The notes under the pieces: generated by a model
The model's input: only the letters and a program-made list of their open reading frames with translations
What the model was told of the DNA's origin: nothing
The model's database searches: none
Made by a program: the position numbers and the translations under genes
Source: Liopterus haemorrhoidalis
Lineage: Eukaryota > Arthropoda > Insecta > Coleoptera > Dytiscidae
Direction: 5' to 3'
Assembly: GCA_963971575.1 (NCBI GenBank)
Contig: OZ020624.1
Span: forward strand, 439,001-503,000
DNA: 64,000 nucleotides
In this document: positions 33,297 to 43,974 of the stretch, one piece after another
How the letters are laid out: the number at the start of each line of letters is the position of its first letter
Position numbering within the stretch: position 1 is the first letter of the stretch

Positions 33297-34349
33297 TTCA
33301 TTTGAAAAAAACTGCTGCTGAATCATATCGACTGCTTCGAGAAGCTTATGGTGAATATGCTCCATCGCAAGATACGTGTGAACGATGGTTTCGGCGTTTC
33401 AAAAGTGGTGACTTTGATCTTACAGACAAAGAACATGGAAAACCTCCACAAAATATGAAGATACAAAATTGGAAACATTGCTACAGGAAGACGATAGTCA
33501 ATCACAAAAACAACTAGCAGAGCAGTTAGGCGTTAGTCAAGAAGCTGTTTCCAATCGCCTACGAGAGATGGGTAAGATCCAGAAAGTCGGCAGATGGGTT
33601 CCACATGCATTGAATGAGAGGCAGATGGAAAAACGCAAAAACACTTGTGAAATTTTGCTTGCACGATACAAAAGAAAGTCTTTTTTGCATCGTATCATTA
33701 CTGGCGATGAAAAATGGATTTATTTTGAAAATCCCAAACGCAAAAAATCATGGGTGAACCCAGGCTCACCATCCACATCAACTGCAAGACCGAATCGCTT
33801 TGGCAAAAAGACAATGCTCTGTACTTGGTGGGACCAAAAGGGTGTGGTCTATTATGAATTGTTAAAACCTGGTGAAACAGTTAATACCCAACGCTACCAA
33901 CAACAACTGATCGAATTGAACCATTCGCTGCTCATAAAACCAGAATACGAAAGAAGACAGCACAAGGTAATCTCTCTTCACGATAACGCTCCATCACATA
34001 AGGCAAAAACAATTCAACACATTGGAGGCACTCAAGTGGGAAGTGCTACCCCATGCCGCTTACTCACCAGACTTGGTCCCTTCAGATTACCACTTGTTCG
34101 CATCGATGGGTCACGCACTTGCCGAGCAGCAGTTTTGTTCATATGAAAATGTGAAAGAATGGCTAGGTGAATGGTTTACGGGGAAAGGGGAAGAGTTCTA
34201 CTGGCGAGGTATTCACAAATTGCCTGAAAGATGGGAAAAATGTATAACTTCTAATGGAGCATACTTTGAATAAATAAACTTCTACTGTTCTTTTGAGTTT
34301 AATGTGTTCTAATTTTTAAAAAATCCGCATTTCATACTTGTAGACCTGG
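33297..34349 (+). pseudogene. mariner (mauritiana) sister copy, two frameshifts
   Basis: Collinear with the transposase at 29774-30817 but on the plus strand. It starts within the first helix (HLKKTAAESYRLLREA), so the 5' TIR and about 20 codons are missing. The frame breaks near 33455 (GKPPQ/KYED) and near 34005 (HKAK/…ALKWE), where a small deletion removed codons. It retains TGDEKW, SLHDNAPSHK and SPDLVPSDYH. The 3' TIR ends TAGACCTGG at 34349 before TA. It is very similar to copy 1 and clearly the same subfamily. Confidence 0.93.
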
Positions 34350-34724
34350 TAATAGCGATTCTCAGTTTATTATATCCTTTTTAACTAGAACTTTTATTCC
34401 TTGGTAATGGTTTTTAAAACATTCTCAGAATATGTTAGTGAACTGAGTTCTTTATTGAATTATTAAGATTTTATTCGGGTATCACAATGTTGATAGTTGT
34501 AACAATAATTTTCGATGAAAACATGTTTGTTTGTTAATTATTTTGGTTGAGCATGTAAGTAAGTAAAGAGCTGGTAATAATGAAGAGGTGTTGTTGAGCG
34601 AGCCAACAGCTGATTGCCAGCTTTCTCTGCCAGCAGCTAACACCTCTTGCACGCGCTTAACACATGCTCACAAGAAGTAAACCACTGCCGTGGACAAACG
34701 GACAAACACTCTACACAACACCAT
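34350..34724. other. Low-repeat patch
   Basis: GC-balanced sequence at 34585-34715 (GCCAACAGCTGATTGCCAGC) with no match elsewhere in the window. No gene evidence. Confidence 0.3.
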
Positions 34725-35226
34725 CCAATTAACGGACCCATATCTTCTAAACTAAAAGAGATATTTAAATAAACCAAAAACCAAACGAAATATCATAAAA
34801 TAAGCTTCAAAAGAATATATAAATATTATATTTTCACTTCATAACAAACATTAAAAATTGTGTTTGAAAAACTTATTTCGTACAAAAAAAAATCCAATTA
34901 ACTGACCCATATCTTCTAAACTAAAAGAGATATTTAGATAAATAAAAAACAAAACGAAAGATCATTAAATAAGCTTCAAAATGATATATAAATATTATAT
35001 TTTCACTTTGTAACAAACATTAAAAATTGTGTTTGAAAAACTTATTTTACAAAAAAAAATTCCAATTAACTGACCCATATCTTCTAAACTAAAAGAGATA
35101 TTTAGATAAATGAAAAACAAAACGAAAGATCATTAAATAAGCTTCAAAATGATATATAAATATTATATTTTCACTTTGTAACAAACATTAAAAATTGTGT
35201 TTGAAAAACTTATTTCGTACAAATTT
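34725..35226. repeat. 168-169-bp satellite, three monomers
   Basis: Monomers start CCAATTAACKGACCCATATC at 34725, 34894 and 35062 (periods 169 and 168). Each contains TTCTAAACTAAAAGAGATAT, AAATAAGCTTCAAAA and ATTGTGTTTGAAAAACTTAT. The monomers are highly similar and AT-rich. Nucleosome-length periodicity is typical of satellites; this is a short dispersed array. Confidence 0.92.
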
Positions 35227-35622
35227 CAGGCAGAAATATTAATTTTTACTAATATATTTACATATTTTTGTTGTTATTATATTGACAGACAGTCAAAAGG
35301 AATTAAAAATACAATGAAAAACTAAAAATTTCCTAGAAATTTCTTTAGAATAGTATGTTATTACATATTTTGTAAATCGTAGATTACCTTTAAATTAAAA
35401 AAAAGCTCGGAAAACAGGAAAAATACAACTCGTGTTCATTTTAACCATGTAAACAAATACACGAGTAACAGTTTAATGTCACTTTCGAGTGTTCCAGCTT
35501 TGCCGCATACGGCGCTGCGATCTTAAAAAGTTTCCCCTATTGTATTTTTTCCCCCAGTACTATACGCAAAAGTACTTTACTTTTGCAATCCCAAAGTAAA
35601 GAAGACTAGCATTTAAAAACAA
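35227..35622. other. No recognisable gene
   Basis: AT-rich junction between the satellite and the long tandem array. Nothing supportable. Confidence 0.4.
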
Positions 35623-37158
35623 ATTAATATTTGAACTCTGGCGTTAGTTTAAGAAATTTGTAAGGTACACACGTTTTATTTAACACACTTTTTACCCTTA
35701 GACACAGTTTCATTGTTGTATTTTTTTTTTTTTTTGTAACAAATGTGTAAGAGAGGGATGGAGATAGGACATTTTCCATGTGTTGGAGAGAGACGGTGAT
35801 ATATTGGTAAAAATATATTTTTTTGTTTAAATAATTGTTTTCAGGCTACAAATGTTTGTAAATAGGTATAATTATTATAAAATATCGTATGTTTATAAAT
35901 TTTATGTCCTATTTCACTTGTTATCACCGGATTCATTAAATTTTTGTGTATTCCCTCGATATAAAATTTTATTACTGCAGAACTATGTTGAATTGAAACA
36001 TGAAATTTTGACAGTAAATAGTTGGAACCCTACTGAATGTTCCCTAAAAATTTAATTTCTTAATTCTAAAAGCTTTTTGAAATACTAATTTTTAAGTATA
36101 TTTCCATATATCCCAATTCGCTGTTTAGTTGGAGGTTCTGCCGTTGTAGCACGTAGTGCTGTGCTACAACAATGGCCAAGCAGTTGACATATCGTGTTTT
36201 GTGGTACATTTTTATTGAAAAAACTAGTAAAAAGTTGCCATCGAATTCAAAAAACATTAAAAACAATTAAATTAACACCTTAAGAAATTTTTTGGATAAT
36301 TATTTCATCCTAGTCGAGTGTTTGTGAATAAATATGAGTATAACAAAATAGCGTCTCTCAGTAAGCAGAATTTCGCATTTTAGAAAATTAATATTTCAAC
36401 TCTGGAGCTGATTTAAGAAATATGGAAGGTATACACGTCTTATTTAAGAATTTTTTTACCCCTTGACACTGTTTTTTTGATATATTTTGTTTTGTTTTTG
36501 TTTTGTTTTTTGTAACAATTTTTTTTACGTGTAAGAGAGAGATGGAGGCCTTCTTCCATGTATTGGAGAGAGACAGCATAATATTGGTAAAAATATTTTA
36601 TTTGTTCAAATAAAGGTTTTCAGGCTACATATGTTCGTAAGTGGGCATAATTATTATAAAATATCATACATTTATAAATTTTATGCCCAATTTCACTTGA
36701 AATTTATGGTTTTATTAATTTTTTGTGTATTCCCTCCATATCGAATTTTATTACTCCAGAACTATGGTAAATTAAGAAAAGAAATTTTTATAATAAATAG
36801 ACAAAACTCTACTGAGTGCCCCCTAAAAATTTAATTTCTTAATTATAAAATAATTTTGAAATATTTATTTTCAAACATTTTTGTATATACCCCAATTCGT
36901 TGTCTAGTTCGCGGCCCGCCGTTGTGGCGTTAGTGTCGCAACAATGGCCAAGCAGTTGACATATCGCCTTTTGTGATACATTTTTAATGAAAAAACTAGT
37001 AAAAAGTTAATATCGAATTTAAAAAATAATAAAAACGTTTAAATTTACACCTGTAGAAACTTTTTGGGTAATTATTTCACCTTATTCAAGTGTTTGTCAA
37101 AAAATATGAGTATAACAAAATAGCGTCTCTGAGCAAGTAGAATTTCGCGTTTTAGAAA
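35623..37158 (+). repeat. 764-772-bp tandem repeat, two full units
   Basis: Units beginning ATTAATATTTSAACTCTGG at 35623 and 36387 (third start 37159). Shared landmarks in order: GTAAGAGAGRGATGGAG, GTATTGGAGAGAGAC, TTTTCAGGCTACA, TATTCCCTCSATAT, CCCCAATTCG, AATGGCCAAGCAGTTGACAT, AAAAACTAGTAAAAAGTT and ATATGAGTATAACAAAATAG. Matching 60-70-codon frames in each unit are by-products. Confidence 0.9.
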
Positions 37159-37910
37159 ATTAATATTTCAACTCTGGAGGTGATTTAAGAAATTTAAAAT
37201 GTGTACACGTTTCAGTTAAGGCCCTTTTTAACTGCTGATCGAGTTTGGTTTCTGGATTTTGTAATTTATTGTAGTTTTTATAGGTCCGGAGTTGCTGTGT
37301 GTAGGAGAGAGATGGAACGAGCTGTGGAGACATGTGTTAGAGAGAGACGAAAACATTTTCAGAAAAATGGTAATATTTTTAAATAAAGACTAAAAAATAT
37401 GTATGCATTGTGTAAAATTGTGCTTTTGGGGGATTATGGGGGAAAATATTTTTATTTGTTTGTAAATTTATACTTGTAATATTTTTAATGGTAAGTAAGC
37501 AATGTGTTGGAGAGAGATAGAGCTAGCCCAGCTGCCGTGTGTTAGAAAGAGACAGCATCTACAAATGTTTTTTTTTTTTTGTAAAGATTAAAAAAGCTAT
37601 TAGGTTTGTATCACTAAAAAGGAACTTTTGGGAATTGTTGGGATGATTTTTTTTGCTTTTACCATTAAAAATTAGTCCTAGGTTGGTGTGTGCAAAAGAG
37701 AGATGAGAGACAACAACAATTTTAAAAAATGTGTTTTTTCTATAAATGTTTGAATGTGTATTTAAAAAGGAACTTTTGGGTCTGATTGGGATGGGATTTT
37801 CTCCTGAAACTTATTGTCTAGGGATGTTGTGTGTAGCAGAGAGATGGAGATATACCAGTTACAATGGGTAAGAGAGAGACAACAACAATTTTAAAATAAC
37901 TATGCTACAA
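37159..37910 (+). repeat. Degenerate third unit with short-period internal array
   Basis: Begins like the 764-bp unit, then instead repeats a subunit of roughly 150-190 bp: (T)GTGTGTAGGAGAGAGATGGA … GTGTTAGAGAGAGACGA … TTTTTGTAAAGA, at about 37290, 37500, 37690 and 37825. It looks like local amplification of the GAGAGAGA part of the long unit. Confidence 0.7.
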
Positions 37911-38181
37911 TAAAGAAAATGAAAGTCAATAGCCCTGTTCGTAGAGCCATTTCTAACTGTATATTATCGACAGAAGCAAGCGCAGTTATTTTAACGCATT
38001 TTTGCAAATTCTGCGCTTGCGTTTGACGATAATAAACCGTTGAAAATGACTCTACGAATAGAGCCAGTGGCGCAACAAGCGGGGGGTGACCACAAATTGA
38101 TATGGGGATCTTTTTTTTTTTTTGGTCGTAACTCGAAGTAAAGATCGTTTTTTTTAGATCATCACTTGAAATTTAGAAGTC
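37911..38181. other. No recognisable gene
   Basis: Contains an inverted pair GTAGAGCCATTT / AAATGACTCTAC around 37940-38055, possibly an old MITE. Otherwise nothing. Confidence 0.35.
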
Positions 38182-38934
38182 TTAACTCTTTTTAATTTTA
38201 ATTTTTGGCTGAAATAATTCATGAGCATTAGGAATTGGTTCTTATTGATAGAAAAATTAATTAAAAAAATATATTTAAAATATTATTTTTTCATAAAAAT
38301 AATAATTAAAATAATAATTTAGGGTTTTTGCCATACATGGAACATTATGATTCTACATCATATTACAAAAGAAAATGATTCCGTATTATTTGCTAGTCAA
38401 TTGCGAGGTGTTCTTCATAAAAGCAGTCGCTCTCGAATTTTTGAAAGAAAAGGTCGTATCTTCTAGTTGTCCTTTCTTAATAAATTCTGAGTTATGGTTG
38501 CAAATTCCGCTTGATATCCTCAAATCTATTGCAGCCCATTACTTGAGATACTGCAGGATCCATTGCTGTGTTTGTGGCATATATGAACATTCATGAAGTA
38601 ACGTTCTGATTCAGTTTTAAAAGTAAAATAAAAAATAAAAATCGGAATGTGCCATATATGGCACATTATGCGGTAAAGCAGAGCCGCAGTAAGGGGGGGG
38701 GCGGGCTAGCGCACTAAGGAAAAGGGCGTGACGGGCTTGTTAAGAGGCGCCATTGCGAAGATGAGAACCTTTTTTTTGCTCGTCACTTGGATTTTGAGTG
38801 GTGAAGACCTTTTTTTTGCTCATCACTTAAATTTTGAGAGGTGGGAAACTTATTTTTATTTACCAAGGGCGCCAAAACACGGTTCTGCCCCTAGCGCAAG
38901 TTTAGCTTACTGCGGCTCTGCGGTAAAGGGTTAA
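38182..38934 (-). mobile_element. piggyBac-type element, copy 2, carrying nested hAT MITE
   Basis: TTAA at 38182-38185 and 38931-38934. The right end CGGTAAAGGG, the subterminal GTGCCATATATGGCAC and the transposase-remnant region (38400-38590, minus) match 1269-1789. The right TIR is interrupted by a 242-bp element (38679-38920). Confidence 0.88.
38671..38928. mobile_element. hAT MITE nested in a piggyBac end
   Basis: Perfect 15-bp inverted ends CAGAGCCGCAGTAAG / CTTACTGCGGCTCTG (38679, 38920) with exact 8-bp duplications CGGTAAAG (38671-38678, 38921-38928). The duplicated bases are the piggyBac terminus itself. The body holds two to three copies of the 38-bp minisatellite (38759-38850). Confidence 0.94.
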
Positions 38935-38995
38935 ATAATTTTGTCTTCCGCCCCAACGAAAATTCGCGCCACTGGAGATGAATGTCTTTGTTTTA

Positions 38996-39254
38996 GGCCC
39001 GGTCTTTCCACCTTCAGATAAAGTTCCAGGTAACTATCTGACAGATAAGGTTATTTGTAACTTCATCTGCTGAATAAATGTCAATACCAGTCAGTGAATC
39101 CAATACGTCAGTCTCATTATCCGTTAGATAACTATCCGATAGATACATTTGTATAGAAAGAAGGGATGACATTTACTCAGCAAATGAAGTTAAAAATAAC
39201 CTTATCTGTCAGATAGTTACCTGGGACTTTATCTGAAGGTGGAAAGACCGGGCC
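38996..39254. mobile_element. PIF/Harbinger-like MITE, copy 3
   Basis: 259 bp, GGCCCGGTCTTTCCACCTTC … GGTGGAAAGACCGGGCC with TTA on both sides (38993-38995, 39255-39257). Nearly identical to copies at 13681 and 25537. Confidence 0.87.
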
Positions 39255-39607
39255 TTAGTGGCAGCGTATTGAGTGATTTGATTTTGGAGTGGTGTTGTGG
39301 TAGAGTCAGAGGTTATCCTTGATTGCTGTTACCGTAAGTTTACTGTTTTAAATCTATAATGATGTGTGTAAAATTCCATGGGTGTGTTGCAATGGTCGGT
39401 GAGCAGTGGGCAGGCGAAGGCCCGCATTGCGACATCCACAGTATCCAGCTCGCGAGCGTACACGCACACACACACACAGACACAACTCGCCACCGGCCAG
39501 AAGCGCCTCGCTGTCTGCACACTGCACCCATGCCGGTGTACGGTCTCTCTATATGCCTCTCACTATATAAACATTTACACATTCTCACTACTAGTATCTA
39601 AAAATTT
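39255..39607 (-). other. GC-rich low-repeat patch; possible promoter/5' exon
   Basis: 39380-39560 is clearly GC-richer than its surroundings and unique in the window, with a short CA run. On the minus strand (dpp direction) GTTTATATAGTGAG near 39558 is TATA-like, ahead of this GC-rich stretch. It could be a dpp 5' exon or unrelated; no splice donor could be fixed. Confidence 0.25.
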
Positions 39608-39815
39608 AAATATGAAGTTTCATAAAAATCCGTTTATCTAAATTTGCACTACATGTGTCCACAGACCGACAGACGGACAGACAGACAGACAGACAAACAT
39701 ACAGACAGATATCATGCTAAAAATAGTTAAAACGTTATGTAGAGACCTCAATTCCTGGACATCTATCGAAATCTCTAAATAGCAAAGTCGATAAGATCAC
39801 AATTCCTTATATAAG
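39608..39815 (-). mobile_element. Family A element, partial
   Basis: ATATGAAGTTTCATAAAAAT, a GACA microsatellite (39660-39700), ATCATGCTAAAAATAGTTAA and GACCTCAATTCCTGGACAT. Both termini are lost and it is more diverged than other copies. Confidence 0.8.
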
Positions 39816-39922
39816 TACGCATGGATTTCATTAAAAGGGAGACTGGTTTCATCTTCCTTGTCCATCCAGTGATGAGAAAAAAAGGCATTTGGACAGATTA
39901 TATAATCTACCAGATTTTCTAC

Positions 39923-40622
39923 TATAGTCGGATTGCTGATAAGTAACTGTTACATGTATGTATCAAGTAGTGCATTCATATAATAATCTAGTTACCATTT
40001 TTCAGCGATTTTAAAAATGTTTTTTGTTATTTGTCTTAACTGTCAGTGTCTGGTAATAAATATTAATTAAAATATGGCTTGCGGCCAATTATTAAATTCG
40101 CAAGCTTTAATTTTAAATCTTCTGGAATAAACAACAAATTATAATCCAAAATTTACGTATGAGTATGCGTTTTTCCTTATTTTTCCTATTGTTTGTTTGA
40201 GTACTGCTGTAAATTTATTTTCGCGCTCTAATTAGTAAAGATATCTGCGAATCATGCCGTTTCTTTCTAATGTTTTTTTTTTTTTATCTTGTTTTTTTTT
40301 TTTTATTTTGTTTTTTTTTAAATTTAATGACGTTTGCTGCTGTGGCAATTAGCCAGGACAATTTTTATGTGAGAAAATGTCCAAGCCTGAACGGGATTCG
40401 AACCCGAGACCTTCGCAACGCAGAGCACATGTGTTGCCACTACGCTACGCCGGTCGGCCTTGTTTTTTATTCAAATAATTTTGAAGGTTAGTTGTCAACT
40501 TGAGTCACTATACGTTACCATGGGTATGCAAATAATTATAATGATATAGACAGAGAAAGCATATAGTATTGAATATCGATACTTGTAGCAACGAACAGTC
40601 ACTTATCAGCAATCCGACTATA
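39923..40622. mobile_element. TA-flanked TIR element with tRNA-like module
   Basis: Ends TAGTCGGATTGCTGATAAGT / ACTTATCAGCAATCCGACTA with TA on each side. 696 bp, non-coding, T-rich centre. A tRNA-like module (40385-40459) lies in the right half. The TIRs are unrelated to the 25186 element. Confidence 0.87.
40385..40459 (-). other. tRNA-like module inside TIR element
   Basis: Reverse complement: GACCGGCGTAGCGTAGTGGC (A box) and CTCGGGTTCGAATCCCGTTC (B box with intact T-arm). Acceptor ends do not pair. Same organisation as 25863-25946 in a different element. Confidence 0.75.
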
Positions 40623-41732
40623 TCTATTAAAATCAAATTTCAGTCACTAGATCAACATCTCATTCTACCAAATTTGGTAAAAAATCTATTAAGTTTAACA
40701 GTGCTCATTATTTCGTATAACTTATAGAAAGCGCCTAATTTTGCGCATGCATTCCCATTCATGTGTGTATATTTCGCGAATAAACGTTTGGAATCGATCG
40801 TGGCTTTGCGTCCAAACTCTCCAGTCCAGACCTGGTGTATTTAGACTAAAGCATCGCAAAGAATCCTTTGCTATGTGATGTTTCAACCACTAGCTAAGTC
40901 CATCAACCTGTAAATATCCCATCTCTCGCAATCACAATCGCGTAAAATTGCGCCTAGTAAAGTCCATTCGCTTTATTTCGCGTTTTTCATCCAAATCGTG
41001 AGTTCTGACGATTGTCGCGAACGTGCTCCTCAAAGAAAGCTGGTCAATGTCTCCGCCTGGGAATATTGCAAGGCTCCGCATTTAACATTTTGATATAGGA
41101 AAGAAGGTATATCTTCCTCACATATCCCATTCTTTTTAGCCATCTTGAATTTCAGGAAGAATTTTTCTTTCAAAGGTGTTCAGTAAATTTTCGTGGGATT
41201 TAATCAGTGTCACTTTTCTGATCCATATGCGTTACTGGCTTTATTAGGGTTTTGTATATATTAACTTTTCAGCATTTTTTATTTTAAAATTTAAGATAGT
41301 CTCCCAAAATAAGTTTTCCAACTATCCAGAGTTTATACAGTTGCTGTATTCTAATCTCGCTTCTTAGTTTTTTATTTGTTTTGCACATTGCGTAATGGTA
41401 ATATATGAAAGTAAAAATATATGTAAAACTACCTCCTACATGATATTAATTTAAAAATGAGTATTTTAAGTAAAAACCGGTCTGGAGCGATCATATCTAG
41501 GCTGCGTTCTCTGTTGGCAGCGCTCAGCGCTCGTAACACGGCCGGATTATCTCATATCCGTTCGTATCGCATAAATCCAATGAAATGTCAAGCCGCTGTG
41601 GAAGGTGGAAGGTGGACGTTCTATGCAAATTCTGGGGAAATTTCAATTTCACTCGCGCTACCAACGAGCTGACATCACATATGTAGAAATCGGACAAATG
41701 AACCACAGGCAGAGCCGGATTTATTATTAAAT
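40623..41732. other. No recognisable gene
   Basis: A mixed-composition stretch. The 71-codon frame 41457-41672 is GC-balanced and Ser/Arg-rich but has no recognisable family. No repeat ends found. Confidence 0.35.
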
Positions 41733-41925
41733 ACAGTAATACCCCGTTACTCGACTGACAGACAGACAGACAGACAGATGGGCAGACAGACCGACAGACA
41801 TCATGCTAAAAATAGTCAAAACGTTATGCAGGGACCTTATTTCGTGGAGATCCATCGAAATCTGAAAATGTCAAAATCGGTATGATCACAATACCTCTCT
41901 TATATATGTTTGCGGTCGGTAAAAA
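41733..41925 (-). mobile_element. Family A 5' half fused to a pogo/Tigger-like end
   Basis: ACAGTAATACCCCGTTACTC (41733-41753), a pogo/Tigger-like terminus, runs directly into a GACA microsatellite and then ATCATGCTAAAAATAGTCAA … GGTATGATCACAATACCTC and GCGGTCGGT, the 5' half of a minus-strand family A copy. The 3' half is missing. Confidence 0.75.
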
Positions 41926-42073
41926 AACTGATTAGAGCCTAATTTACGAGCCTAAATGGACCTTACTATCTGCCTGCGACATATGCACAGTTTCTCGACG
42001 ATGCCAACACGCTTGGATGAAAATTGAGAAAATTTTGCGTTAATGTATATAGTTTTTCAATCAAAATGACAAT
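41926..42073. repeat. Segment shared with 59580-59724
   Basis: CTGATTAGAGCCTAATTTAC, GGACCTTACTAT, CATATGCACAGTTT and CTTGGATGAAAATTGAGAAA recur in inverse order next to the family A copy at 59725, so the same family A insertion and flank exist at two places. Confidence 0.75.
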
Positions 42074-42074
42074 A

Positions 42075-42535
42075 CAGTAATACCCGGTTACTCGACTGCC
42101 TTTTAGCTGGACGTTTTCGCTATTTGACGTAAATGTCGAGAGTGAGAGTCGACGGAAGCATCGCTATCCGACGCGTGATCGAGTACCGATCACGTGATAC
42201 ATATTTTGGTAAACAAAGCAAAATGAACGCATGGCCAGCAGTTCGCGCCTAGATATCTTGACGACAACAACTCAGATTTAGTGTAGCTATGAACTTTTTG
42301 TTTTTTGCTTAAATAAGTGATTTATATTTATAATTATGGGTCCAAAGGATAGAAATGCAAGCATAGCTAAAAGCAAAACATATACATATATGTATTTCCG
42401 GATATGTATATGTATATATGTACATATGATTCCCTTTATTTCTTATGGAGAAATTCGACTCGCCACTCGACGTATTCGCTACTCGACGCTTTTTCAGAAC
42501 GAATTAACGTCGAGATGGAAATTATATTTTATAAT
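42075..42535 (+). mobile_element. pogo/Tigger-like relic
   Basis: TA followed by CAGTAATACCCGGTTACTCG, a typical pogo/Tigger terminus, then a leader with GTCGA motifs and ATGGGTCCAAAGGATAGAAA (42336), which could be the start of a lost transposase. Inverse GTCGAG motifs near 42478-42515. No DDE domain. Confidence 0.55.
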
Positions 42536-42622
42536 TATTCATAATAAAAATTACTGGAAAAAAATATTTTGTACTATAAATATAATGGATTTCTTTCCTC
42601 TCTCCCTAATATATGGGAATCT

Positions 42623-43292
42623 TGGTTAGATAGGGTGACCATTCGTCCCGCTTTTTGCGGGACTGTCCAGCCTTTTGATTGGGCGTCCCGCACTAAGACA
42701 CGTCCCGAAAAAGTCCCGCATTTTAACTTTTCAACCTTTTTTTTTGCTCTTCACTTGGATTTGGGAGGTGAGGACCTTTTTTTTTGCTTTTCATTTGGAT
42801 CTGGGAGGTGAGGACCTTTTTTTGCTCTTCACTTGGATTTGGGAGGTGAGGACCTTTTTTTTGCTTTTCATTTGGATTTGGGAAGTAAGGACCTTTTTTT
42901 GCTCTTCACTTGGATTTGGGAGTTGAGGATCTTTTTTGCTCTTCACTTGGATTTGGGAGGTGAGGACCTTTTTTTTGCTTTTCATTTGGATTTGGGAAGT
43001 AAGGACCTTTTTTTGCTCTTCACTTGGATTTGGGAGTTGAGGATCTTTTTTGCTCTTCACTTGGAATTGGGAAGTGAGGACCTTTTTTTTTGTTTTTCAC
43101 TTGGATCTGGGAAGTAAGGACATTTTTTTTTTGTTCTTCACTTTGAATTGGGAGATGAAGACCTTTTTTTTGCTCTTCACTTGGAATTGGGAGGTGAAGA
43201 CCTTTTTTTTGCTCTTTACTTGGAATTGGGAAGTGACGACCTTTTTTTTCTTTGCCCCGCATTCTTAAGAAAATGATCACCCTATGGTTAGA
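42623..43292. mobile_element. hAT element with 13-unit minisatellite (TAGGGTGACCA family)
   Basis: Exact 8-bp duplications TGGTTAGA (42623-42630, 43285-43292) flank TAGGGTGACCATTCGTCCCG at the left and AATGATCACCCTA at the right. CGTCCCGCTTTTTGCGGGAC and GTCCCGCATTTTAAC are subterminal. About 530 of its 654 bp are minisatellite. A partial sibling lies at 30978-31118. Confidence 0.93.
42722..43255 (+). repeat. 38-40-bp minisatellite, 13 units
   Basis: Units (TTTTTTTGCTCTTCACTTGG followed by ATTTGGGAGGTGAGGACC). Units 3-5 and 6-8 are the same ordered trio, a higher-order repeat. A length-variable T run separates the units. Long frames rich in LDLGG/KSKK are artefacts. Confidence 0.95.
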
Positions 43293-43974
43293 CCTACGAA
43301 ATCTCAAAAATCATATTTTAATTTACATTAAAAATCCCTAGGAACGTGGCTCCTTATGACGTTTCTTATCCAATGTACCCGTCTTGCTCGTTACACAGTA
43401 TTAAAGGTTGTTTTGTATCGAATGTAAGTTTTTATGGTATGGTTGTTGTAAGCGAGTCCATCAATCAGCGGGCTCGTATTTGCATACCGTGCCGTGCCGG
43501 ACTGTTGACATATTGACGAATTACTTTCTAACCAAATAAACAACAAACCTCTCGATTGACGGATGGCGTTCAATTAATTTTTACGGCCCTTACTGGAATC
43601 TCTTTTTCAAGAAATTACTTTGAAACTTCAAATATAGAAAAATATTTAGTCTACGTTTAATTAAAATTGCCTTTCAAAAATTTTAACGTGAGAACTGCTA
43701 GAATCTACAAAAATAGAAAAACTAGGTGGCAGGATGAAAGCCGGATTTATACTTTTAAGGACCTGAAGTGGTAGATAATCGATCCTTTCAACATAAATTA
43801 TTTCATTATATTTTCTAAAATCTCACCGCGATTCAGCAGCTGTTCATTTTGATATCATAATCGACAGTCCTCTATCTTGTCATTAATTTTATTACACTTG
43901 TGTCCTTGCACTCTCCTTTATTTATTTTTTAATAACTTCAATACAATATAGTTAACTAAAATTTTAATTGTAAA
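43293..43974. other. No recognisable gene
   Basis: AT-rich DNA with short frames only. Confidence 0.4.

Noticed and set aside
35852..36834. Two similar 67-codon frames (35852-36055 and 36631-36834)
   Set aside because: They lie at equivalent positions of the 764-bp tandem unit; similarity reflects the repeat, with no recognisable domain.
25863..40459. tRNA genes
   Set aside because: A and B boxes are present but the acceptor ends do not pair and anticodon arms are unclear; they lie inside transposons.
41457..41706. Ser/Arg-rich 71-codon frame and its antisense 60-codon frame
   Set aside because: No recognisable family, no splice or promoter context; chance cannot be excluded.
42722..43255. 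Possible CRISPR-like regular repeat
   Set aside because: Units are contiguous with no unique spacers, the context is eukaryotic and it lies inside a hAT element.
42569..43307. Overlapping frames rich in KSKK/LTSQI or FHLDLGGEDL on both strands
   Set aside because: By-products of the 38-bp minisatellite, whose unit length keeps frames open on both strands.
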